From: Clostridiaceae bacterium
Lineage (GTDB): Bacteria > Bacillota > Clostridia > Saccharofermentanales > Saccharofermentanaceae
Direction of reading: 5' to 3'
Length of the DNA stretch: 44,187 nt
Assembly: GCA_012718915.1 (NCBI GenBank)
Contig: JAAYBI010000014.1
Span: forward strand, 1 to 44,187
In this document: one piece after another, positions 26,334 through 33,228 of the stretch
Layout of the letters: every line of letters starts with the position of its first letter
How positions within the stretch are numbered: position 1 is the first letter of the stretch
The notes under the pieces: generated by a model
The model's input: only the letters and a program-made list of their open reading frames with translations
Told to the model about the DNA's origin: nothing
The model's database searches: none
Program-made: the position numbers and the translations under genes

Positions 26334-28877
26334 ATGAATATACAGAAACGTGTCAGTACCGGACATGTCGGATTAGATCAGGTCATTGATCAATTGCGCT
26401 TGGGCGATAATGTTGTCTGGCAGGTCGATTCACTGCCCGATTATCGCGATTTAGCCGGAGCTTTTGTCAATAAGGCAAATCAAGATGGTCGCAGAATCAT
26501 TTATGTGCGGTTTGGGCATCATGCGCCTCTGTTTGAAGAAGCGGATGGTGTAGCCATTTTTGAAGCAAATCCGGAGGATGGGTTTGAGTCTTTCACGACG
26601 TCGCTTTATGCCATGGTTGGGAGAGAAGGAGAACAGGCGTTTTACGTTTTCGATTGTCTTTCGGATTTGTTGTCTTCTTGGCACTCCGACCTCATGATTC
26701 GTAATTTTTTCAATATCATGTGTCCGTACTTGTATGTGCTGGATACTGTTGCATATTTCGCCCTCCGTCGGGGTGCGCATACGAACACGACAATTGCGGG
26801 TATTCGCGAAACGACACAGCTGCTCCTGGACCTTTATCATATGGAGCCGTTTCCTTGTGTTCACCCATTGAAGGTTTGGAAAAGATATTCGTCGACGATG
26901 TTTTTACCTCATCAACTTGAGGACTCAAATGCTAGAAGTATTACCTCGAGTGCGGAAGCGTCGGCATTATTTTCGGAGTTATCGCGAAGCGGGCGTGAGG
27001 AAGATTATTGGCGTCAGATTTTGGAGCGTGCGGCGACAATACCCGGCGCTCAAACGGAAGCACAAGAAGAGATTCGGGAACTTTTGATTACCATGCTTTT
27101 TGGCGCGCAGTCTCGAATGTATGACTTGTGTCTCAGGTTTTTCAAACTTAAGGATTTGATTCGCATCGCTGAGCGCGAAATCGGAACCGGTTTTATCGGA
27201 GGGAAAAGCGTCGGCATGCTTGTTGCAAGAAAGATATTACGTGCGGCAGATTCGGAACGATTTTCGAAATTACTTGAGGCGCATGATTCATACTATCTCG
27301 GCGCGGATATTTTTTATTCCTATATTGTGCAAAATGGATGGTGGGGGTTACGAACACAGCAAAAGGAAGAGGATGGATATTTCAGATTGGCGCCGGAATT
27401 TCAAGAAAAGCTGCGTGGCGGGAATTTTTCGGAGGATATCAAAGAGCAATTCTGGCAAATGCTTGAGTATTTTGGACAGTCGCCGATTATCGTTCGTTCC
27501 AGTTCGCTTCTTGAGGATAATTACGGCAATGCTTTTGCAGGCAAGTATGATAGCGTATTTTGCGTGAATCAAGGGACACCCGAGGAGCGATACCGGGCAT
27601 TCGAGCAAGCAGTGCGCGATATTTACGCCAGTACGATGAATAAGGATGCGCTGAGGTACCGATTGAATCGCGGTTTGTCGGATAAGGACGAGCAGATGGC
27701 CATTCTGGTTCAACGCGTTTCCGGTGATTATCACGGCTCTGACTTCTACCCGCATGCCGCCGGTGTCGGCAATTCATATAATTTGTACGTATGGGATGAG
27801 CAAGTAGATCCGACAGCCGGAATGCTTCGGTTGGTTTTTGGGCTCGGGACCCGAGCGGTGGATCGTACCGAGGGGGACTATGTCCGTATGGTAACGCTTG
27901 ATCAACCGATGCGTGGTTTGCCTGTTCATCCCGAAGAGCGACAAATGTATTCCCAGCATGGCGTCGATGTTCTTAATCTTCCGCGAAATACACTTTGTGA
28001 AAAGCTGGTTTCGGATGTCATATCCCAAGACCTAAAGGCAGACAAAAGCCTTTTTGTCACGCCTGATTTTGATACCATGCAGCGCCTTCGCGAGCGTGGT
28101 CACGCGATGAAAAGCATCCCGGAAATCGTCGATTTTGACGGGCTCTTTCGCCACACCGATTTTGCGTCAACGATGAAATCAATGCTGGCGATCTTGACAG
28201 AGGCTTACGATTATCCTGTCGATATTGAGTTCACTTTGAATTTCGATCGTGACGGAACATATCGGATTAATTTATTGCAGTGTCGTCCCCTTCAGACAAG
28301 AAGCGTTGGCGAGGCGCTTCCGTTTCCTGAGGATGCAAAAAAACGACCTTGTTTTTTCTATAGTCACGGTCATTTTATGGGCGGAAATATTCGTCAACTC
28401 ATTGATTATGTTATCTTTGTTCAACCTCAGAAATATGCGGGATTATCTTCCCGAGACCAATACGAAGTGGCGCGAATCATTGGCGCGCTCAATCAAAAAC
28501 TTAAAACGGATTCGGTCCTTCTTGCCGGCCCGGGACGTTGGGGCACGATGACTCCCTCTCTCGGCGTGCCGGTTCATTTTGCTGAAATATCATCGGTAGA
28601 AGTGCTGTGTGAAATCTCATCCGACGGATTCAGTCCGGAATTATCCTATGGAAGTCACTTTTTCCAGGATTTGGTTGAAAGCGGCATTTTTTATGTTGCC
28701 CTGTTTTCGGGTGAAGAAGAAACGATATTCTCGCCGGATTTTATTACCGGTCTGCCGAATATTATTGAGGGAATTATCGATTTAGATCCCAGGTTTCAAG
28801 ACGTCATCCATGTATCAAAAATGGATGCCTTATGCGTTTACTCAGATGTTCCTTCTCAGGGCGTTCTCTGTCGTTAA
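26334..28877 (+). CDS. KaiC-like domain fused to PEP-synthase ATP-grasp domain
   Basis: An 847-residue protein often named PEP synthase, but not a whole one. Residues about 1-200 resemble the KaiC/RadA fold (STGHVGLDQVIDQL at 8-21), yet the expected Walker A GxxGxGK is replaced by a VDSLPDYRD segment, so this domain probably does not bind ATP normally. Residues about 280-655 form the pyruvate phosphate dikinase N-terminal ATP-grasp domain: GGKSVGM near 286-292, IVRSSSLLED near 385-394, and QCRPLQTR at its end. A family-specific tail follows (SYGSHFFQDL). The phosphohistidine swivel and PEP-binding barrel are absent. GAGGTGG (26322-26328) supports ATG 26334 over the earlier frame, which crosses the serpin promoter. 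Role unknown. Confidence 0.82.
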   Translation: MNIQKRVSTGHVGLDQVIDQLRLGDNVVWQVDSLPDYRDLAGAFVNKANQDGRRIIYVRFGHHAPLFEEADGVAIFEANPEDGFESFTTSLYAMVGREGEQAFYVFDCLSDLLSSWHSDLMIRNFFNIMCPYLYVLDTVAYFALRRGAHTNTTIAGIRETTQLLLDLYHMEPFPCVHPLKVWKRYSSTMFLPHQLEDSNARSITSSAEASALFSELSRSGREEDYWRQILERAATIPGAQTEAQEEIRELLITMLFGAQSRMYDLCLRFFKLKDLIRIAEREIGTGFIGGKSVGMLVARKILRAADSERFSKLLEAHDSYYLGADIFYSYIVQNGWWGLRTQQKEEDGYFRLAPEFQEKLRGGNFSEDIKEQFWQMLEYFGQSPIIVRSSSLLEDNYGNAFAGKYDSVFCVNQGTPEERYRAFEQAVRDIYASTMNKDALRYRLNRGLSDKDEQMAILVQRVSGDYHGSDFYPHAAGVGNSYNLYVWDEQVDPTAGMLRLVFGLGTRAVDRTEGDYVRMVTLDQPMRGLPVHPEERQMYSQHGVDVLNLPRNTLCEKLVSDVISQDLKADKSLFVTPDFDTMQRLRERGHAMKSIPEIVDFDGLFRHTDFASTMKSMLAILTEAYDYPVDIEFTLNFDRDGTYRINLLQCRPLQTRSVGEALPFPEDAKKRPCFFYSHGHFMGGNIRQLIDYVIFVQPQKYAGLSSRDQYEVARIIGALNQKLKTDSVLLAGPGRWGTMTPSLGVPVHFAEISSVEVLCEISSDGFSPELSYGSHFFQDLVESGIFYVALFSGEEETIFSPDFITGLPNIIEGIIDLDPRFQDVIHVSKMDALCVYSDVPSQGVLCR

Positions 28878-28973
28878 GGAAAGAGAGCGGATTCCAAAAT
28901 CAAAGCTATTTCGGGCTATGTCATAAAGGATCGAGTCTTCCGAAAATCGTGTGCAACTTTCACGGCATTTGAG

Positions 28974-28979
28974 TATAAT
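28974..28979 (+). promoter_or_regulatory. -10 box of a probable cysK promoter
   Basis: TATAAT, with a weak GTGCAA -35 at 28951-28956 (17-base spacer). Expected start near 28986. Confidence 0.5.
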
Positions 28980-29014
28980 GATTTAATCAGTTGCATATGA
29001 AAGGTCGATATTTC

Positions 29015-29968
29015 ATGATTTATGATAATATTCTTCAAGCGGTCGGGCACACACCGATGGTTCGGTTGTCTCGCATGACACCGCCCGGTGCCGCCCAAAT
29101 CCTGGTCAAGTATGAAGGCCTTAATGTCGGCGGATCGATTAAGACACGCACTGCGCTAAATATGATTGAGGATGCAGAAAACAAGGGGCTCTTGTCTGCA
29201 GATAGTATCATTGTCGAACCGACGAGCGGAAACCAAGGCATCGGATTAGCTTTAGTCGGAGCGGTTAAGGGTTATAAAACGGTAATTATCATGCCGGACT
29301 CCGTGAGTTGCGAGCGGCAAAAGCTGGTCGAGCACTATGGTGCGCAAGTGATTCTCATACATGACGATGGTGATATCGGCAAATGTATTCAGGCTTGTTT
29401 GGATTGCGCAATCAAGATGAAAAATGAAAATGATAAAGTGTTCGTGCCCCAACAATTCACAAACCCGGCAAATCCTACGGTGCATCGCAATCATACAGCT
29501 CTAGAGATTTTAGAGGCGGTGGCGGGACCGATTGATGGGTTTTGTGCGGGCATCGGTACAGGAGGTACCTTGTCGGGTATAGGAGAGGTTTTAAAGGCTC
29601 AGAATCCGCAAATCCGGATTTGGGCCGTCGAACCTGAGAATGCAGCGATTTTAGCCGGAGGAAATATCGGCACACATTTACAGATGGGTATTGGAGACGG
29701 ACTGATTCCGGAGAATCTGAATATGAACATCTATGATGAAATCTATGTGGTGACCGACGACGAAGCGATCGGGACTGCCAAGGACTTGGCCCGACATGAA
29801 GGGCTATTGTGTGGTATTTCCGCTGGCTCAAATGTTGCGGCTGCCATTCAGATGGCGCGCCAACTCGGTTCGGGCAAGACGGTGGTTACGGTACTTCCGG
29901 ACACAGCAGAGAGATATTTCAGTACGCCGCTATTTGAAGATTGCCGATTGCCTCAGAAAGATTATTGA
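29015..29968 (+). CDS. cysK: Cysteine synthase (O-acetylserine sulfhydrylase family)
   Basis: PLP enzyme that makes L-cysteine from O-acetylserine and sulfide. The 317-residue protein has the PLP lysine K43 in GGSIKTR, TSGNQGIG (70-77) binding the carboxylate, and GTGGT (about 180-184) binding the cofactor phosphate. SIKTR replaces the more common SVKDR, so a related substrate (for example O-phosphoserine, or a cystathionine beta-synthase-like reaction) is possible. AAAGGT (29000-29005) lies nine bases before ATG 29015; TTG 28991 is rejected. It has its own probable promoter and converges on the patatin gene. Confidence 0.9.
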   Translation: MIYDNILQAVGHTPMVRLSRMTPPGAAQILVKYEGLNVGGSIKTRTALNMIEDAENKGLLSADSIIVEPTSGNQGIGLALVGAVKGYKTVIIMPDSVSCERQKLVEHYGAQVILIHDDGDIGKCIQACLDCAIKMKNENDKVFVPQQFTNPANPTVHRNHTALEILEAVAGPIDGFCAGIGTGGTLSGIGEVLKAQNPQIRIWAVEPENAAILAGGNIGTHLQMGIGDGLIPENLNMNIYDEIYVVTDDEAIGTAKDLARHEGLLCGISAGSNVAAAIQMARQLGSGKTVVTVLPDTAERYFSTPLFEDCRLPQKDY

Positions 29969-29998
29969 TAAATATGCGATTCGGCCACGATGGTCGTA

Positions 29999-30838
29999 CT
30001 ATTCCGCGAACAGATTTTTGATTGACTCGATTTGTGCGTTGCATAGGTCGTAACCGTGATGGTATGCCTTTTCGAGTTGTGAAAAGTCGCTCTCAAGGCT
30101 GTTGATAGGATATTCCGGCCTGAGGATCACAGCGTTCCCGAGGATTTCCTGCTCTTCGCACAGTGCCACTGACTGATTATAGACAAGATGACGATTGCGA
30201 AGTACATCCGGCATTAAGGGATATTTACGCCCAATCAACGAAATAGCACGGTCATATTTCTCGTTGTATGTTTTGACAAAACCTTTCGGTTGCGTCAGTA
30301 TGACAAGATTTTTAGTGTTGCCGTCGATAATAGATTTTTTGAGTGGGATCGAGTCGGCCAGGCCGCCGTCATAATATATACGTCCGTTCCATCTGACCCC
30401 GGGGAAGATCACAGGAATCGCGCAAGTGGCTTTGAGTATGGAGTGATGTTCGTCGTCATCACGGCAATCCACAAACTCGACTTCGCCGGTTTCTGCACAG
30501 GTGATACCGGCAAGAACTTTGCCGTTGAAAGCACGAAAAGTCCTATGGTCGAAGGGTACCAGTACATTTGGGATTTTTTCAAATATAAAGCAAACGCCAA
30601 ACATACTTCGATCACGAAGCAGATTTCGTTTTCCGTAATATCTCGGATCGTTGCGATATTGCCTGAGAATTTCAAGATTGCGTCCTTTTTGTTGAGAGAT
30701 GTATGAGACCCCGTTGCTGATTCCGGCTGAAACCCCAATGCAGTAAGGGAACATAATATGATGATCTAATAGGCAATCCATTGCCCCGGCACTAAAAATC
30801 GGACGCATAGTGCCACCTTCTAAAACGAGTCCGGGCAT
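29999..30838 (-). CDS. Patatin-like phospholipase/lipid acyl hydrolase
   Basis: Serine-Asp dyad hydrolase probably acting on membrane lipid esters. The 279-residue, YjjU/RssA-like protein has the oxyanion loop EGGTMR (7-12), the nucleophile elbow GVSAG with S37, and the Asp of YYDGG (D157). No signal peptide is present. GGAGGAG lies just before ATG 30838 within the end of maf, and the two genes overlap by 19 bases, so they form an operon. Substrate unknown. Confidence 0.9.
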   Translation of the reverse strand: MPGLVLEGGTMRPIFSAGAMDCLLDHHIMFPYCIGVSAGISNGVSYISQQKGRNLEILRQYRNDPRYYGKRNLLRDRSMFGVCFIFEKIPNVLVPFDHRTFRAFNGKVLAGITCAETGEVEFVDCRDDDEHHSILKATCAIPVIFPGVRWNGRIYYDGGLADSIPLKKSIIDGNTKNLVILTQPKGFVKTYNEKYDRAISLIGRKYPLMPDVLRNRHLVYNQSVALCEEQEILGNAVILRPEYPINSLESDFSQLEKAYHHGYDLCNAQIESIKNLFAE

Positions 30839-31518
30839 ATTTTCTCCTCCTGGGCCGATTCGGTCGAACAGACATTCGGATCGGTAATGAATAATTTATT
30901 GATGCGCCTTAATTCCCGACACACACGTGACAGCGGAAGTCCCATCACATTGTAATAATCTCCGTCGATACTATCAATCAAAACCGCCCCCAAATCTTGA
31001 ATGCCGTACGCTCCTGCTTTGTCTATCGGAGAGCCGGTTTGAAGGTATCGATCGATATAATATAGTTGGTCTTCATCTAAAGGGCAGAATGTAACTTGTG
31101 TTTTTTCGCAAAACAAGCACGAGCCCATTTTTGATTCAATCGCGACACCGGTATACACGTCATGTGTCTTTCCGCTCAGATGAATAAGCATCTCTCTCGC
31201 CTCGGCTAACGAATTGGGTTGACCCAAAATACGGTCCGGAGTAACGACCACCGTATCTGCTCCGATTACTATAGAATTTGGATGAGCGAGGTGTATTAGT
31301 CCGGCTTTTTTCTTTGCAAGTTCGGTACATAATCGTTCTGCTTTAAAAAAGACACTTTCCGTTATGTAATCGCGGTTGATATCGCGAGCAACGGTGATTT
31401 CATCAAGGTCAGCGATCATAATAGAGAATGTAATACCACTGAGTTCGAGAATTTGCCGCCTGCGCGGTGATTTGCTCGCAAGAATAATCGGTGTCGCCGA
31501 ATTACCCCAAAGTGTCAT
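30820..31518 (-). CDS. maf: Maf-family nucleoside triphosphate pyrophosphatase
   Basis: Hydrolyses non-canonical or modified nucleotides, often dTTP/UTP or m7GTP, as a house-cleaning enzyme. The 232-residue product has SKSPRR (15-20), GADTVV (86-91), the LSGKTHDVYTG segment and DKAGAYGIQ near 160. The last 20 or so residues extend past the usual domain and encode the patatin ribosome site. GGAGG directly abuts ATG 31524, so ATG 31518, six bases away from it, is the better start. It is first of two genes with patatin and divergent from the YbgC gene. Confidence 0.92.
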   Translation of the reverse strand: MTLWGNSATPIILASKSPRRRQILELSGITFSIMIADLDEITVARDINRDYITESVFFKAERLCTELAKKKAGLIHLAHPNSIVIGADTVVVTPDRILGQPNSLAEAREMLIHLSGKTHDVYTGVAIESKMGSCLFCEKTQVTFCPLDEDQLYYIDRYLQTGSPIDKAGAYGIQDLGAVLIDSIDGDYYNVMGLPLSRVCRELRRINKLFITDPNVCSTESAQEEKICPDSF

Positions 31519-31727
31519 GTTCATCCTCCATGTCGAAAAAATCGAAGTTGTTGTCTGCTGATGCCTTGTGAACTGCTGACGGGTCCCAAGGCAACGATGC
31601 TACTATAGCACATCTAATACATTTCCGGGGAGGATCAGCAAAAGGATAATAATCGCGAAAAAGATGACAACAGAGCAGTTTGCGCATACGGGCTGCGATC
31701 AAATGTAGTCGCATTTTTTCTCGTTGA

Positions 31728-31746
31728 ATTGAGAATTAATCTCAAT
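31728..31746. promoter_or_regulatory. 19-bp inverted repeat in the maf/ybgC divergent region
   Basis: ATTGAGA and TCTCAAT are perfect arms around ATTAA. It sits mid-way in the 381-base gap 31519-31899 and could serve either gene. I cannot name the regulator. The rest of the gap is AT-rich near 31800-31860 with no confident promoter. Confidence 0.4.
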
Positions 31747-31899
31747 ATTTACATTGCCGGATAATGATGTGTGAATATCTCCCTCAAAATGATCAGAGCA
31801 CATAATTTTGCAGTTAACTTAATAACATTGTACTATTGTTTTTATTGATTTGATATATTGCTGAGAATCGAAACCTATAACATCAAAGGAGATAAGGCA

Positions 31900-32328
31900 A
31901 TGCAAGATTATTATCATCTTACACAATATTATGAGACAGATCAGATGAGGATTGTTCACCACTCGAATTATATCCGATGGTTTGAAGAAGCGAGAACGCA
32001 TTTTCTGAAGGAAATTGGCTTTGGCTATGATCGAATGGAAGAGGAAGGCCTGACTTGCCCGGTTATGGAGGTCCAATGTCGATATCTTTCGATGGTCCGA
32101 TTTCCGGATCGTGTACGAATTCACTGCGCCATATATGAGTATTCCGGAGTACGCTTGGGTATCAGATACATCGTTTATGACGAGCTCGGAGAAACAGTTC
32201 GCGCAACGGGTCAATCATTGCATTGTTTTCTGAACGACAAAGGACGACCGGTTCACCTATCCAAAGCGAATCCTAACTTACATATGCTTTTTGAAAAGTA
32301 CTCGATGAGAGACGATGAGTCGAATTAA
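31900..32328 (+). CDS. YbgC/4-hydroxybenzoyl-CoA-thioesterase-like acyl-CoA thioesterase
   Basis: Hotdog-fold thioesterase of 142 residues. The family signature is clear: YYETDQMRIVHHSNYIRWFEEAR (starting at 10), with D14 as the catalytic Asp position. AAAGGAGAT (31885-31893) lies seven bases before ATG 31900; the longer frame from 31858 is rejected. It stands alone, divergent from maf. The acyl substrate is unknown; it is unrelated in subfamily to the PaaI-type enzyme at 101. Confidence 0.88.
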   Translation: MQDYYHLTQYYETDQMRIVHHSNYIRWFEEARTHFLKEIGFGYDRMEEEGLTCPVMEVQCRYLSMVRFPDRVRIHCAIYEYSGVRLGIRYIVYDELGETVRATGQSLHCFLNDKGRPVHLSKANPNLHMLFEKYSMRDDESN

Positions 32329-32373
32329 GTTTACAAGTTATTTTCATACATTCATGATTCGGTCAAAAAAACA

Positions 32374-32396
32374 TGCTATAATTGTAAACGTTATCA
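32374..32396 (+). promoter_or_regulatory. Peroxiredoxin promoter with perfect cre (CcpA) site
   Basis: An extended -10, TG-C-TATAAT (32374-32382), is directly followed by TGTAAACGTTATCA (32383-32396), which fits the Gram-positive cre consensus TGWAANCGNTNWCA at every fixed position. The site would cover the transcription start (about 32389). Confidence 0.65.
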
Positions 32397-32429
32397 TATT
32401 AAAATCATTACATATTATGGAGGTGTACA

Positions 32430-33101
32430 ATGGAAGAAATTAGAAACGCTATGCCGCTAATCGGAGAAGCGGCACCATCGTTTACTGCGGTAACGACACA
32501 AGGACCGATTAATTTTCCGGAAGACTACAAAGGAAGCTGGGTTATCTTGTTTTCTCACCCTGCAGATTTTACACCGGTATGTACGACAGAATTCATGACA
32601 TTTGCGTCGATGGCAGATGAATTTAAATCATTGAATACGGAGTTGGTTGGTCTGTCCGTCGATTCTCTTTATGCTCATATTGCTTGGTTGCGTAAGATTC
32701 AGGAGATTGAGTGGAATGGATATAAGAATGTGGAAGTCAAGTTTCCCCTCATTGAAGATATCCGGATGGATGTCGCAAAGAAGTACGGAATGATTCAGCC
32801 GGGTCAATCCAATACTCAGGCGGTTCGGGCTGTGTTTGTCGTAGACCCTAAAGGCATTATTCGTACGATCCTTTATTATCCACTGTCAATGGGGCGCAAC
32901 TTTGATGAGATTAAGCGCATTATCCAGGCCTTGCAGAAAGCAGACGCCGATTCTGTTGCGACTCCTGCAGATTGGAGGCCGGGTGATGATGTAATTATTC
33001 CGACGGCCGGTTCGTGCGGCACAGCTAAGGAACGCATGGAGACGAAGTCAGACGACCAGTATTGTCTGGACTGGTTCATGTGCTTCAAGAGAGAGAAATG
33101 A
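32430..33101 (+). CDS. Peroxiredoxin, Prx6/archaeal AhpC-like type
   Basis: Reduces hydrogen peroxide and organic peroxides in the cytoplasm. The 223-residue length and long C-terminal arm fit the Prx6-type group common in archaea and anaerobes. The peroxidatic cysteine is C51 in FTPVCTTEF; RAVFVVDP carries the conserved Arg. Extra cysteines at C196, C212 and C218 in the C-terminal arm could act as resolving residues, so it need not be a strict 1-Cys enzyme. GGAGGTGT precedes ATG 32430. A promoter with a perfect cre site lies just upstream and a good terminator follows, so it is a single-gene transcript. Confidence 0.94.
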   Translation: MEEIRNAMPLIGEAAPSFTAVTTQGPINFPEDYKGSWVILFSHPADFTPVCTTEFMTFASMADEFKSLNTELVGLSVDSLYAHIAWLRKIQEIEWNGYKNVEVKFPLIEDIRMDVAKKYGMIQPGQSNTQAVRAVFVVDPKGIIRTILYYPLSMGRNFDEIKRIIQALQKADADSVATPADWRPGDDVIIPTAGSCGTAKERMETKSDDQYCLDWFMCFKREK

Positions 33102-33129
33102 TTACGGTATTTGTATAAAGAGGTCAGAT

Positions 33130-33157
33130 GGGTCGGGAGAAATCTCGACCCTTTTCT
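33130..33157 (+). terminator. Rho-independent terminator of the peroxiredoxin gene
   Basis: Nine pairs (33130-33138 with 33143-33151, one G-U), a GAAA tetraloop, then TTTTCT. Confidence 0.88.
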
Positions 33158-33177
33158 ATTGTGATAATATATAAAAG

Positions 33178-33206
33178 TTGATTTAGATATCGTTATGCAA
33201 TAATAT
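33178..33206 (+). promoter_or_regulatory. Promoter of the zinc-ribbon membrane protein
   Basis: TTGATT (33178-33183), 17-base spacer, TAATAT (33201-33206). Transcription should begin near 33213, after the ATG at 33208, which argues for the TTG start at 33229. Confidence 0.6.
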
Positions 33207-33228
33207 CATGGTTACGGAGGAATATAGA

